From Bacteroidales bacterium (GTDB lineage Bacteria > Bacteroidota > Bacteroidia > Bacteroidales > UBA932), in assembly GCA_015060405.1 (NCBI GenBank), contig SUYN01000004.1, positions 62,001 through 126,000 on the forward strand: 64,000 nucleotides of DNA, read 5' to 3'. Position 1 is the stretch's first letter, and each line of letters starts with the position of its first letter. Positions 17,078 to 26,260 of the stretch are shown in pieces. The notes beneath the pieces are model-generated. The model saw nothing but the letters and a program-made list of their open reading frames with translations, was not told where the DNA came from and did no database searches. A program made the translations under genes and the position numbers.

Positions 17078-18307
17078 ATGGGCGAACTGACTTCATTTGT
17101 TTTACAACACCTCACAGATGACACTGCAAGGCTGATTCTGGACAAGGCCAGATGGCCTGATGTGGACATGGACCTGGCTGTCAACTGCATTGAAAGCAGA
17201 AGGAAACTGAGAGGAAAGGTCCAGGAGTGGTATGATGAACCGGAGCTCATATTCCCGCTCAAGCTGTCTGCGGAGCAATGCAGCAGCAGCGGAACGGCCA
17301 GATACAAGGCGCAGCTCGCCTGCCGGATCGCAGGAAAAGGACTGAAGATAGCCGACCTCACCGGTGGATTCGGAGTGGACAGCTGGTTTTTCTCAAAAGT
17401 GGCAGACGAAGTCCTCTACAACGAAATGCTTCCAGCTCTCGCAGATGCTGCAAGGCATAATTTCTCGATTCTCGGAGCCGGAAACATAAAGGTCTGCAAC
17501 AGGACGGTTTCGACAGAGGATTCCATCAGTGACATTCTGGATGGATTCGCTCCTGACATTGTCTACATGGACCCCGCAAGACGCGGCGAAGGTGGCAGGA
17601 AGGTGTTCCTCATAGAGGACTGCCAGCCCGATGTACTGGGGCTGAAGGACGGAATATTACAGCTGTCACGCCACATGCTCATAAAGCTCTCCCCTATGGC
17701 AGACATAACCATGGTCGCCGACAGGCTCGGTTCTCATTGCCGTGAAATACATATCATCGGAGCAGGAGGAGAATGTAAGGAACTCCTGGTGTGGATGGAT
17801 CGTGAATGGAACGGAGAGTATTCAATCATAACTTCAGAAATACACGCAGATTCGACTGAATATCAAACTTTTAAATTCAAACCATCAGAAGAGAGGAGTT
17901 GTTCTCCCGCGATTCTTCAGATGCCGTCTGACGCCGCAGGCTGGTGGCTTTTCGAGCCTGGAAAGGCATTGATGAAATCAGGAGCGTTCAACACAGTTTC
18001 TGAACGGTTCTCGATAGGCAAGCTGGGCAGATCGACACATTATTATATGACATCCTCACCAGAGAAGGCTGAAGAGCTGAAGGCCTATGGAAAGGTCTTC
18101 AGAATCATCAGAAGCTGCCCCCTGGACAAGCGTACAATGAAGGCGGCCGGCAAGGAGTTTCCGAAGGCAGAGGTGACGGCCCGCAACATCCCCATGGACA
18201 CCGACACCCTCCGCAAGAAGCTCGGCACAGCCTCCGGAGACCTCATACACATCTTCGGACTCAGATCCGACATCTCAGGAAACATTCTTCTGGTCACTGA
18301 ACGCTGA
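17078..18307 (+). CDS. PG_1098-like class I SAM-dependent methyltransferase (THUMP-like)
   Basis: 409 residues from the Met at 17078 (MGELTSFV). The central part is a Rossmann methyltransferase: motif I is IADLTGGFGVDSWFFSK, and DIVYMDPARRGEGGRKVF resembles the catalytic DPP[RF] motif of nucleic-acid methylases. The C-terminal 80 residues (KVFRIIRSCPLDKRTMKAAGK onward, ending HIFGLRSDISGNILLV) match the THUMP-like domain of the Porphyromonas PG_1098 family. RNA methylation is inferred from the fold; the target is unknown. It converges with DUF4301 across a shared perfect hairpin. Confidence 0.85.
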   Translation: MGELTSFVLQHLTDDTARLILDKARWPDVDMDLAVNCIESRRKLRGKVQEWYDEPELIFPLKLSAEQCSSSGTARYKAQLACRIAGKGLKIADLTGGFGVDSWFFSKVADEVLYNEMLPALADAARHNFSILGAGNIKVCNRTVSTEDSISDILDGFAPDIVYMDPARRGEGGRKVFLIEDCQPDVLGLKDGILQLSRHMLIKLSPMADITMVADRLGSHCREIHIIGAGGECKELLVWMDREWNGEYSIITSEIHADSTEYQTFKFKPSEERSCSPAILQMPSDAAGWWLFEPGKALMKSGAFNTVSERFSIGKLGRSTHYYMTSSPEKAEELKAYGKVFRIIRSCPLDKRTMKAAGKEFPKAEVTARNIPMDTDTLRKKLGTASGDLIHIFGLRSDISGNILLVTER

Positions 18308-18332
18308 GCGGCACTCTGACGGTCAATGAAAC

Positions 18333-18370
18333 AAACTATGCCTGCTGTCCGGCGACAGCAGGCATAGTTT
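18333..18370. terminator. Bidirectional terminator with perfect 17-bp stem
   Basis: AAACTATGCCTGCTGTC (18333-18349) pairs without a mismatch with 18354-18370 around the loop CGGC. It lies between two convergent genes (stops at 18307 and 18390). The A-rich and T-rich arm ends give a U-run in either direction. Confidence 0.9.
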
Positions 18371-18389
18371 ATAAAAGACATGTAGTCAA

Positions 18390-19970
18390 TCAGTTCTGAT
18401 GAGCCGGTCTCAGAAGGTCAAGGACAACCTTCACAGGGTTGAATGTTGCCAGTGGCACTTCAACGAAGAGTGTGTTCCAGTTGCTCATCGCTCCGTTCCA
18501 GAGGCCTGGAAGCTCGAGGGCCTTAAGTTCACGTCCCTGATAGCTCTTTGAACTTATGAAGCCCGCATCCTCGTCCACATACTTGAGAAGATCGAAGCTT
18601 TCACCCTTATAGTCATGAAGGCAGCATACGATGTCTACAGGATTGAAGTGTGTCGCAGACGCAAGGGCGTTCCTTGCGTGGTCGTCCGACATGTTGATCT
18701 GAACGCTTTCAAGAACCTGAAGAGATGTCGAGCCGTCCTTCTCGGCGATGATGAAAGGACCGCCGCCAGGCTCACCCTGGTTCTTCACCATTCCGGCGAC
18801 TCTCACCGGACGGTTCAGCTTGGCGCGAAGAGCCGCTACCCTATCCTTCGGAGTCTCGGCCGCTGGCATCTCGATGCAGAGTACGTTCTTGAGGAAGGCT
18901 TCGATGTCGTCGCAGAGAGCAGCCGCCTCAGGAGTGTCGGTAAGGTCGTCGTAGAGAGGATCGTAGCCAGGCACTCCGACTGTGGTGTTTCTCGAGCCCT
19001 GGATAGGATTGCACACCAGGTCAAGTTCACGGAGATAGCCGTGGAGCGTGTCGCGAAGCTCGAGAGCCTTGCCGAGAAGTACCTTCTTCCACACAGCTGT
19101 TTCCGGAAGGAGCCTTTCGTTTGCCACGTTGTCGATGTTCTTGATCGAGACGACCTCTTCCTCTATCTTGTTGAGATTATAGATCAACGCTCCGTGACCT
19201 GCAGGACGGAAAAGAAGAGAATCGGTCTCAGTCCTGAAAGGCCTGTTCTCCACATCCACAGCCACGGTGTCAGTGGCCTTGTCCTGGAATGTGAAGGTGA
19301 TGTTGTACTTCACTCCGTATCTTGCCTCATATTCCTCCTTTACCTGTGCATATGCCTCTTCAAAAAGATGCTGATGCTCCGGAGATATGGTCACGACAAG
19401 GTTTGCCGTGCCGTCTTCATTCCTCATATAGTTCTGAGCTTCAACAAGATGCTCAGCAAAAGCGGTACGGATCTCGCCATCTGAATATTTATGGAACTTG
19501 AGCACACCCTTAGGTTTCGAACCATATCCGAGGCCTTCATCTGTGAGTGTCTTCGAAAGGACGTCCTTGCGGTACTCCGGGCACCTGCATGTCTGTTCTC
19601 CGAACAGTTCCGGAGTGTAGAATGCGAATTCCTGAATCCTGTCCACGAATTTAGCTGCAGGAGCGTCATCAGCGAGTTCCTTGCCTGCCTTCAATGCATC
19701 AAGACCGCTGAAAAGGTCCTTGAACATACGTGAAGCGGCACCGGAAGCCGGAACGAACTTGCATTTTCCGTTGATGACCGCATTGTCATAGTACTTTGCC
19801 GCAGCTTCGACCGCAGCCTCGTCAAGAACCTGGATTCCTCTCTCCGGAGTTGCAGGTGCGATGATCTTCATCCATGGGAAGCCCTGCTTGAAGCGTTCCA
19901 CCTGCTGCTCAACTGTCTGCACTGACGAGCCCCTCTGCTCGATCTGTGCGATGTCTTCTTTTCTAAACAT
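18390..19970 (-). CDS. DUF4301 family protein
   Basis: 526 residues from MFRKEDIAQ (19970); the in-frame Met four codons earlier is also possible. No signal peptide or membrane helix. Residues about 70-90 contain KFVPASGAASRMFKDL, which looks like the G-x-G-[ST]-R-[ML] phosphate loop of nucleotide-sugar pyrophosphorylases, and further on there is LFRPAGHGALIYNLNKI. The family is known from Bacteroidetes, function unknown. A nucleotidyltransferase-like role is my inference. The gene ends the recF-DUF721-pdxB unit (17-nt gap after pdxB) and its transcript stops at the shared hairpin. Confidence 0.8.
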   Translation of the reverse strand: MFRKEDIAQIEQRGSSVQTVEQQVERFKQGFPWMKIIAPATPERGIQVLDEAAVEAAAKYYDNAVINGKCKFVPASGAASRMFKDLFSGLDALKAGKELADDAPAAKFVDRIQEFAFYTPELFGEQTCRCPEYRKDVLSKTLTDEGLGYGSKPKGVLKFHKYSDGEIRTAFAEHLVEAQNYMRNEDGTANLVVTISPEHQHLFEEAYAQVKEEYEARYGVKYNITFTFQDKATDTVAVDVENRPFRTETDSLLFRPAGHGALIYNLNKIEEEVVSIKNIDNVANERLLPETAVWKKVLLGKALELRDTLHGYLRELDLVCNPIQGSRNTTVGVPGYDPLYDDLTDTPEAAALCDDIEAFLKNVLCIEMPAAETPKDRVAALRAKLNRPVRVAGMVKNQGEPGGGPFIIAEKDGSTSLQVLESVQINMSDDHARNALASATHFNPVDIVCCLHDYKGESFDLLKYVDEDAGFISSKSYQGRELKALELPGLWNGAMSNWNTLFVEVPLATFNPVKVVLDLLRPAHQN

Positions 19971-19987
19971 AATGGTTATCAATTTGG

Positions 19988-21022
19988 TTATTCTAATACA
20001 ATCTCTCTTCTGTACTGGTACTCGTTCCTGAGTTTCTCGAACTTGTGAGGCTCCATTCTGAAACGGAAGTCATCCGTGAATATTGGGTAGTTGTACTGGA
20101 GCACTGCAGCAATCTCTCCATGGTTCTTTCCCCTCAGGTCAAGTCTCACGGGCTGGTGGTCTTCATCCACAACTGCGGGAGTGTAATCCGCCAGTTCCTC
20201 GATGCCGAGACATTCAGCAACAGCCCTGACAGCCATTCTCGTGCCATTGACCTTCCCCTGATAGGAATATCCTGCAATATGCGGCGTCGCAATGTCCACC
20301 ACATCTACCAGCTCCACGTTTACATCAGGCTCATTGTTCCATGTGTCTATGACAACGGCTCCCATCTTGGGGATCGCAGCCATAAGTGCATCTTCATCCA
20401 CCACTTCACCACGTGAGGAGTTTATGAATATGGAACCCGGAGGCATCATGGTAAAGAAGGCCTCATCAGCCATGCCTCGGGTGGTCTCGTCGAGAGGGAC
20501 ATGAAGAGTCACCACCTGAGACTGTGTGAGAAGCTCTTCCAACGAGCAGAAGCCTTCCGGTCCTTCCTTTGCTTCACGCGGAGGATCGCAGCGCATCACA
20601 TTGAAACCAAGGGACTCCGCCATTTCTGCTACACGGCTGCCCACATTTCCCACACCGATCACTCCGAAGGTGAAGTCATCCAGCTTGATCCCTTTCCGGG
20701 CTGCAATCCCGTACACTGCAGAAAAGACGTACTGCATGACTCCTCCGGCATTGCATCCGCTGGCATTCCTCACCTTTATGCCGTGAGAAGTGCAGTATTC
20801 CTTGTCTATGTGGTCTGTACCGATTGTAGCGGAAGCTACGACACGAAGCCTCGAACCTTCAAGGAGGGAGGCATCACATTGTGTCCTGGTGCGGACAAGA
20901 AGCGCGTCCGCATCGGCGACATCTTCCTTGGATATGTCAATGCCTTTCTTATAAAGCACCTCCGCATAAGGCTCGAAAACTCCTTCGAGGAAGGGGATGT
21001 CAACATCTGCTACTATCTTCAT
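19988..21022 (-). CDS. pdxB: 4-phosphoerythronate dehydrogenase PdxB
   Basis: 344 residues. PdxB oxidises 4-phospho-D-erythronate, the second step of DXP-dependent pyridoxal phosphate synthesis. It is a D-2-hydroxyacid dehydrogenase with FGVIGVGNVGSRVAEMAESLGF as NAD-binding motif, the catalytic Arg in INSSRGEVVDEDAL, Glu in WNNEP and His in TPHIAGYS. HIAGYSYQGKVNGT and the C-terminal about 75-residue dimerisation region distinguish PdxB from SerA. It lies 2 nt after the DUF721 gene. Confidence 0.9.
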   Translation of the reverse strand: MKIVADVDIPFLEGVFEPYAEVLYKKGIDISKEDVADADALLVRTRTQCDASLLEGSRLRVVASATIGTDHIDKEYCTSHGIKVRNASGCNAGGVMQYVFSAVYGIAARKGIKLDDFTFGVIGVGNVGSRVAEMAESLGFNVMRCDPPREAKEGPEGFCSLEELLTQSQVVTLHVPLDETTRGMADEAFFTMMPPGSIFINSSRGEVVDEDALMAAIPKMGAVVIDTWNNEPDVNVELVDVVDIATPHIAGYSYQGKVNGTRMAVRAVAECLGIEELADYTPAVVDEDHQPVRLDLRGKNHGEIAAVLQYNYPIFTDDFRFRMEPHKFEKLRNEYQYRREIVLE

Positions 21023-21024
21023 AT

Positions 21025-21360
21025 CTATCTTAGAATCAATTTCTTAACTATATCGTCCTTGCCAGCGAAGAGTTCATCCTGGGCAAGACGTTCATTCAGA
21101 CGCCGGATAAGCTCCTGCGAGCGGAAATAAAGCTGGTTACGCACCACAGAAGAGCTCAACGTGCATGTCATCACACCTCTGTCAAGCCTGACTTCAAGGG
21201 TATATGCTCCGGCGCCGCTCACGTCGTTCCACGCCGCGGCAGCACGCACCTTGTCAAGACCGGAGGACAGCTTCATATCCCTTATGAACTGATTCACAAG
21301 GTCTTCCATACCCACGGCCTCCTGCCGCCTCATCCTGTTCTGTCCTGAATCGTATGCCAT
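21025..21360 (-). CDS. DUF721 (DciA-like) protein
   Basis: 111 residues. The pattern KVRAAAAWNDVSGAGAYTLEVRLDRGVMTCTLSSSVVRNQLYFRSQELIRRLNE is typical of DUF721, the domain of DciA, which helps load the replicative helicase in bacteria lacking DnaC. A link to replication is supported by the gene directly upstream being recF (3-nt gap). The exact role in Bacteroidetes is inferred. Confidence 0.85.
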   Translation of the reverse strand: MAYDSGQNRMRRQEAVGMEDLVNQFIRDMKLSSGLDKVRAAAAWNDVSGAGAYTLEVRLDRGVMTCTLSSSVVRNQLYFRSQELIRRLNERLAQDELFAGKDDIVKKLILR

Positions 21361-21363
21361 TAC

Positions 21364-22461
21364 TTATATTTGTCTGAATGTTCCTGCGACCGTGTCGAAA
21401 TAGGCCCTGTCCTGAGTAAGCTTGTCCACTATGCCCGACATCCTGACCTTGTTGCTGTCAGTTATGAATATCTGTCCGAAATCATTGCTTGCCACCATCT
21501 CCAGAAGGTTCGAGATCCTGCTCATGTCAAGCTTGTCGAACACATCGTCAAGAAGAAGGATGGGAGCGAAACCGTAATTCTTCTTCATCAGCTCGTACTG
21601 TGCGAACTTCAGTGACACGAGGAAGGACTTCTGCTGGCCCTGCGAGCCGTAGCGGCGGATGGGATGTCCGTTCATCTTGAAAAGGAAATCATCCCTCTGC
21701 ACACCTGCCCCCGTATATTTAAGTATCCTGTCCTTGTCGTAGGACGCGGCCAGGAGCTGGTCCAGGGAGGCCTTCGAGAGCTCGGAATCATATTCTATGC
21801 TGACCTGCTCCGAGTCTCCTGAAAGAGCCTTGTAATACTCCTGAACTATCGGAGTCAGGTCCTCGACGAACTTCCTGCGGGCCTGGAACACCGGCTCAGC
21901 CAAGGCGGACATACGCATGTCGATGACTTCCAGAAGCCCCCTGTCCACTTCCATCTCCTTGAGCATCCTGTTACGCTGCAGGAGAAGACGGTTGTACTGC
22001 TGCAGGGCTGTCATATATTCCCTGTCCATCTGTGAAAGCACGGAATTGACGAATCTGCGGCGTTCCTCGCCGGAATCGCTGACCATCGTTATGTCAGACG
22101 GAGAGACCATCACCACAGGCAGGACACCGATGTGCTCGGACACCTTTCCGTACTGCTTGCCGTCTCGCTTCATCTTCTTCTCACCCTTGGAAGTCATCCT
22201 CACCGAGAATCGGCTTGAAAGTCCGTTCTCCATCCTGTAGAGACCTGAGAGAGAAAATTCTTCCGTACCGTGACGGAAATTGAAACGGTCGGAGACGGCA
22301 AAGGCACTTTTGGTCATGGAAAGGTAGTAGACCGCATCCAGAAGATTGGTCTTTCCTTCTCCGTTGTTGCCGCTCACGCAATTGACGTTCGGAGAGAATT
22401 CCAATTCCTGAAGCTGTATGTTCCTGAAGTCTGAAATGACTATTTTTTCAAGTACGGGCAT
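21364..22461 (-). CDS. recF: DNA replication/repair protein RecF
   Basis: 365 residues, cytoplasmic SMC-like ATPase that loads RecA at gapped DNA with RecO and RecR. Walker A is GNNGEGKTN (Lys37), the signature motif is GSQGQQKS, and Walker B is ILLLDDVFDKLD. Its length is typical (355-370). It opens a four-gene unit with its own promoter and a clear -33 box, separate from dnaN. Confidence 0.95.
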   Translation of the reverse strand: MPVLEKIVISDFRNIQLQELEFSPNVNCVSGNNGEGKTNLLDAVYYLSMTKSAFAVSDRFNFRHGTEEFSLSGLYRMENGLSSRFSVRMTSKGEKKMKRDGKQYGKVSEHIGVLPVVMVSPSDITMVSDSGEERRRFVNSVLSQMDREYMTALQQYNRLLLQRNRMLKEMEVDRGLLEVIDMRMSALAEPVFQARRKFVEDLTPIVQEYYKALSGDSEQVSIEYDSELSKASLDQLLAASYDKDRILKYTGAGVQRDDFLFKMNGHPIRRYGSQGQQKSFLVSLKFAQYELMKKNYGFAPILLLDDVFDKLDMSRISNLLEMVASNDFGQIFITDSNKVRMSGIVDKLTQDRAYFDTVAGTFRQI

Positions 22462-22499
22462 AGGTTCACATCAACTATCGTCTTTTAACGATATCTTGG

Positions 22500-22530
22500 C
22501 AAATATAACTAAATAAAGCGACAATTGCAA
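22500..22530 (-). promoter_or_regulatory. Promoter of the recF unit
   Basis: Minus-strand TATATTTG (plus CAAATATA, 22500-22507) is preceded, after exactly 20 bp, by TTG (plus CAA, 22528-22530). This is a good sigma-ABfr match, 39 nt from the recF ATG. Confidence 0.65.
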
Positions 22531-22565
22531 CGAATATGCACTACAGGAGAATATGAAAATATTTA

Positions 22566-22596
22566 TTGGGAATTTGGACAATTTTTCCTAAATTTG
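22566..22596 (+). promoter_or_regulatory. Promoter of the TPR-yebC unit
   Basis: TTG at 22566-22568 and TAAATTTG at 22589-22596 are separated by 20 bp. The predicted start is around 22603, giving a leader of about 70 nt before the ATG at 22672. Confidence 0.65.
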
Positions 22597-22602
22597 CCGC
22601 CT

Positions 22603-22630
22603 GTTTGAGACAACGGTCGTGTTCTCAAAC
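22603..22630 (+). other. 5'-terminal hairpin of the TPR-yebC transcript
   Basis: GTTTGAGA (22603-22610) pairs perfectly with TCTCAAAC (22623-22630), with a smaller ACG/CGT stem inside. It begins where the transcript is predicted to start, so it is either a 5'-end stabilising stem or a DNA operator at the start site. Confidence 0.5.
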
Positions 22631-22671
22631 ATAATAGAGTATATATCAGACAAATATAAAACTACAGAAAT

Positions 22672-23340
22672 ATGGCTAAAGAAATCAAAAATGAAAATGC
22701 CGAGGCTATTGTCGAGGCTGTTTCGAAGACAGAGCAGTTTTTCGAGAAGAACGGAAAGCTCCTTGTCTCTATCCTTGTAGGTGCAGTCGTTCTCTGCGCT
22801 GCAGTATTCTGCTGGTACAAGTTTGTAAACCAGCCAAAGATCGTCGAAGCTCAGGGCCAGATGGCTCTTGCAGAGCAGAATTTCCGTGCTGGTGACTATG
22901 AGGTCGCTCTCAACGGCGACGGCAACGTGCTCGGTTTCGCACAGGTGATCGACGAGTATGGCAGGAAGGCCGGCAAGTCAGTATACTTCTACGCAGGTGT
23001 ATGCGAGCTTCAGCTCGGCAACTGGGAGTCTGCAATCAAGTATCTTGAGTCTTACAACGGAAAGGACGAGATTCTCGCTGCCCGCGCAAAGGCTTGCATC
23101 GGTGACGCTTATGTAGGCCTTGAGAACTATGAGAAGGCTCTTGCATGCTTCGAGCAGGCTGCTTCTACAATCGACAACATGTTCGCTGCAGGTTACCTCC
23201 TCAAGGCAGGTGCGGTTGCAGAGAAGCTCGGTCAGAACGAGAAGGCTCTCGGATTCTACGAGCTCATCAAGGATCAGTACCCTCAGGCTGTAGAGGCTTA
23301 CGACATTGACAAATATATCGGAAGAATCGAGAACAAGTAA
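22672..23340 (+). CDS. Membrane-anchored tetratricopeptide-repeat protein
   Basis: 222 residues. Residues about 28-52 (KLLVSILVGAVVLCAAVFCWYKFV) form one membrane anchor after a charged cytoplasmic N-terminus. The rest is helical repeats with TPR-like pairs: GKSVYFYAGVCELQLGNWESAIKYLESY, ARAKACIGDAYVGLENYEKALACFEQA, and AGAVAEKLGQNEKALGFYELI. The layout resembles YfgM/BamD-like scaffold proteins. Partner unknown. It is followed 5 nt later by yebC. Codon use is strongly biased, suggesting high expression. Confidence 0.82.
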   Translation: MAKEIKNENAEAIVEAVSKTEQFFEKNGKLLVSILVGAVVLCAAVFCWYKFVNQPKIVEAQGQMALAEQNFRAGDYEVALNGDGNVLGFAQVIDEYGRKAGKSVYFYAGVCELQLGNWESAIKYLESYNGKDEILAARAKACIGDAYVGLENYEKALACFEQAASTIDNMFAAGYLLKAGAVAEKLGQNEKALGFYELIKDQYPQAVEAYDIDKYIGRIENK

Positions 23341-23345
23341 TCGTT

Positions 23346-24077
23346 ATGGGAAGAGCATTTGAGTTCCGCAAGGAGAGAAAATTCAAGAGATGGGGTCACA
23401 TGGCCCGCGTCTTCACCAAGATCGGTAAGGAAATCACCATCGCTGTAAAGCAGGGCGGTCCAGATGTTACAGGAAACCCTCGCCTTCGCGCACTTATCCA
23501 GACTGCAAGAAGCGAGAACATGCCTAAGGACAACATCGAGCGCGCAATCAAGAGGGCGACCGACAAGGATCAGGCAGATTACAAGGAGGTAGTATTCGAA
23601 GGATATGGTCCTCACGGTATCGCAGTCCTCGTGGAGGCTGCTACAGACAACAATAACCGTACTGTGGCTAACGTACGCTCATATTTTACAAAGAGCGGCG
23701 GCTCGCTCGGAACTTCAGGAAGCGTAGACTACATGTTCGACCGCAAGTGCATGTTCCGCATGAAGACAGCAAACCCTTACGATCTCGAAGAGCTTGAGCT
23801 TGAGCTCATCGACTACGGTGTGGAGGAAATCTTCGAGGAAGAGAACGACAACGAGGAGATGGAGATCGTGCTCTATGGTGAGTTCACAGCCTTCAATGCA
23901 ATCCAGAAATGGATCGAGGAGAACGGCTACGAACTTGTTGCCGCTGAGTTCACCCGCCTCCCTAACGTAGATCTCAAGGAGCTTGACGACGAGGCAAAGG
24001 CTGACATCGAGAAGCTCATAGAGAGGATCGAGGAAGACGATGACGTACAGAACGTATATCACACAATGAAGCCGTAA
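23346..24077 (+). CDS. yebC: YebC/PmpR family protein
   Basis: 243 residues. The family start MGRAFEFRKERKFKRWGHMARVFTKIGKEI is intact, followed by NPRLRALIQTARSENMPKDNIERAIKRA and EGYGPHGIAVLVEAATDNNNRTVANVR. YebC/TACO1 proteins have been described as transcription regulators and more recently as aids to translation of difficult stretches such as poly-proline. It is the last gene of its unit and is followed by a terminator. Confidence 0.95.
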   Translation: MGRAFEFRKERKFKRWGHMARVFTKIGKEITIAVKQGGPDVTGNPRLRALIQTARSENMPKDNIERAIKRATDKDQADYKEVVFEGYGPHGIAVLVEAATDNNNRTVANVRSYFTKSGGSLGTSGSVDYMFDRKCMFRMKTANPYDLEELELELIDYGVEEIFEEENDNEEMEIVLYGEFTAFNAIQKWIEENGYELVAAEFTRLPNVDLKELDDEAKADIEKLIERIEEDDDVQNVYHTMKP

Positions 24078-24098
24078 CCAGTTACGACATATCCAGAA

Positions 24099-24132
24099 GA
24101 CCGGCAGTCACACAAGGCTGTCGGTTTTTTTA
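24099..24132 (+). terminator. Rho-independent terminator after yebC
   Basis: ACCGGCAG (24100-24107) pairs with CTGTCGGT (24118-24125) with one wobble. The U-tract TTTTTTT (24125-24131) follows directly. Confidence 0.88.
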
Positions 24133-24166
24133 TTGGCCGGATATATGTATAAGTGAAAATAAATGC

Positions 24167-24174
24167 TATCTTTG
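24167..24174 (+). promoter_or_regulatory. -7 element of the methylmalonyl-CoA decarboxylase operon
   Basis: TATCTTTG lies 82 nt before the mmdA ATG. No TTG is found at the usual 19-21 bp distance. Confidence 0.55.
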
Positions 24175-24256
24175 CTTGTTGAGGTATTATTTCTGAAAAG
24201 ATTGGCCTTACACATCTTGACACATTTAATTAAGGACATTATTCTGAACTGAGCGT

Positions 24257-25819
24257 ATGAGCATCCAACAGGAAAAAATCAAGGAACTGGTTGAGCGCAG
24301 GGCTGCTGCCAGATTGGGCGGCGGTCAGAAAAGGATCGACGCACAACATGCCAAGGGTAAACTTACAGCACGCGAGAGGCTGTCTCTCCTTCTCGATGAA
24401 GGCAGTTTTGAGGAATACGACATGTTCGTCCGGCACAGGTGCACCAACTTCGGTATGGAGAAATCCAGGTTTGACGGAGACGGTGTCGTGACTGGAATGG
24501 GAACAATAGACGGAAGGCTTGTCTATGTATATTCCCAGGATTTCACGGTGACGGGAGGAACAATGTCTGAAACCATGGCGAAAAAGATATGCAAGGTAGC
24601 CGACATGGCTGTCCGCGCAGGAGCGCCACTCATATGCCTCAATGATTCAGGTGGAGCACGCATTCAGGAGGGCATGGGAGGACTTGCCGGTCTTGGCGAG
24701 ATCTTCACCAGACATATCACCGCATCCGGTGTGATACCTCAGATTTCAGGAGTATTCGGCCCGTGCGCGGGAGGAGCAGTATACTCCCCTACCCTTACCG
24801 ACTTCACTGTGATGATAAAGGGCACTTCGTATATGTATCTTACAGGTCCTGATGTGGTGAAGACAGTAACAGGCGAAGATGTGGGACACGAGGAGCTCGG
24901 TGGCGCGAGCATTCACGCAGACAAGAGCGGAGTGGCCCATTTCGCAGCCGAAAACGAAGAAGAGGGCATAACGATAATGAAGGCCCTGCTGAGCTTCCTT
25001 CCTTCCAGCAACAGGGAGCAGGCGCCATTCAGGCCTACGGAGGATCCGGCAGGAAGAGTAGCCGACGAGCTTAACGACATCATTCCGGACAACCCGAACA
25101 AGGCCTACGACATGTACGGAGTCATAGGCTGCATAGTGGACGACGGGGAATTTCTTGAGATACACAGGAACTGGGCAAAGAATATAATAATCGGATTCGC
25201 CCACATGAACGGAAGGACTGTCGGCATAGTTGCCAACCAGCCTAAGATTCTCGCAGGCGTCCTCGACATCAACGCTTCACGCAAGGCAGCCCGTTTCATC
25301 CGCTTCTGCGACGCATTCAACATCCCTTTGGTCAGCCTCATTGATGTCCCGGGCTTCCTCTGCGGAACCCAGCAGGAGTACAACGGCATCATAAACCATG
25401 GGGCAAAACTTCTGTATGCATACGGAGAGGCCACGGTTCCTAAAGTTGCCGTGACACTCAGGAAATCCTATGGCGGAGCATATATCACCATGAGCTGCAA
25501 GCAGATGCGCAGCGACATCAACCTCGCATGGCCAACGGCCAGCTTTGCTGTGATGGGAGCTGAAGGAGCGGTCAGGATCCTGTATTCAAAGGAACTGGAC
25601 AAGATAACGGATCCGGAAGAGCGCCAGAAGATGGAGGAGGAGAAGAAGAAGGAGTATAACGACCTGTTCTGTAACCCGTACAACGCTGCAAGTTACGGAT
25701 ATATCGATGACATCATAGAGCCTCGCAACACAAGATTCCGTATTATCAGAGCGCTTGAGCAGCTGGCAGACAAGAAGCTCGAGAATCCTTGGAAGAAACA
25801 TGACAATCTGCCTCTATAA
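24257..25819 (+). CDS. mmdA: Methylmalonyl-CoA decarboxylase, carboxyltransferase (alpha) subunit
   Basis: 520 residues of the acyl-CoA carboxylase beta-subunit family. It takes CO2 from (S)-methylmalonyl-CoA onto biotin, giving propionyl-CoA. Motifs include [20 protein letters not shown], the oxyanion region [32 protein letters not shown], and C-terminal [17 protein letters not shown]. Propionyl-CoA carboxylase shares this fold. The neighbouring OadG-like, biotin-carrier and Na+-pump genes, and the absence of a biotin carboxylase, favour the decarboxylase. It acts at the inner face of the membrane as the first subunit of the pump. Confidence 0.9.
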   Translation: MSIQQEKIKELVERRAAARLGGGQKRIDAQHAKGKLTARERLSLLLDEGSFEEYDMFVRHRCTNFGMEKSRFDGDGVVTGMGTIDGRLVYVYSQDFTVTGGTMSETMAKKICKVADMAVRAGAPLICLNDSGGARIQEGMGGLAGLGEIFTRHITASGVIPQISGVFGPCAGGAVYSPTLTDFTVMIKGTSYMYLTGPDVVKTVTGEDVGHEELGGASIHADKSGVAHFAAENEEEGITIMKALLSFLPSSNREQAPFRPTEDPAGRVADELNDIIPDNPNKAYDMYGVIGCIVDDGEFLEIHRNWAKNIIIGFAHMNGRTVGIVANQPKILAGVLDINASRKAARFIRFCDAFNIPLVSLIDVPGFLCGTQQEYNGIINHGAKLLYAYGEATVPKVAVTLRKSYGGAYITMSCKQMRSDINLAWPTASFAVMGAEGAVRILYSKELDKITDPEERQKMEEEKKKEYNDLFCNPYNAASYGYIDDIIEPRNTRFRIIRALEQLADKKLENPWKKHDNLPL

Positions 25820-25854
25820 ACGAGAAACAACAGAAAAACCTAATCTGCAACAGG

Positions 25855-26247
25855 ATGAACACATTTGTTTTACTACAGGTATCTGAGCAGGTTGCAATTA
25901 AAAGTGCTGACATCGCTTCAAAAGACCCGCACGGCATCATCATTTCTGGTGTTTCCGTGTCGGTGGTCTTTGCTGCACTTGTAATACTGTTCTTTGCCTA
26001 CACCTTCATCGGGAAATTGAGCTCCGGTCAGATAAAGACGCCTAAGCTGAAGCTGCCTTCTTTCAGGAGAAAGGCCGTGAAGCCTGCAGGAGAGCCGACA
26101 TCTGAAGAAGCTGCGGCCATCGCAATGGCGCTTGAAAAGGAATATGGAGGCGAGACCTATGCTGCCATAGGCCTTGCACTTCACCAATACCTGAGTGACA
26201 TGGTTCACGATAATGAAAGCTACATAATAACCATTAGGAGAAAATAA
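25855..26247 (+). CDS. OadG-type gamma/delta subunit of the sodium-pump decarboxylase
   Basis: 130 residues. One membrane helix lies at about 28-52 (IIISGVSVSVVFAALVILFFAYTFIG), followed by a basic linker (RRKAVKP) and a soluble C-terminal part. The order helix, basic linker, charged tail and its place between the alpha subunit and biotin carrier identify the small assembly subunit (OadG/MmdD type) that ties the soluble transferase to the membrane pump. Sequence conservation in this family is low, so context carries much of the call. Confidence 0.8.
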   Translation: MNTFVLLQVSEQVAIKSADIASKDPHGIIISGVSVSVVFAALVILFFAYTFIGKLSSGQIKTPKLKLPSFRRKAVKPAGEPTSEEAAAIAMALEKEYGGETYAAIGLALHQYLSDMVHDNESYIITIRRK

Positions 26248-26260
26248 GGAGAAACAGAAA

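Noticed and set aside
18615..19484. 289-codon plus-strand frame
   Set aside because: Antisense to DUF4301, no recognisable motif, and codon use unlike the neighbouring genes.
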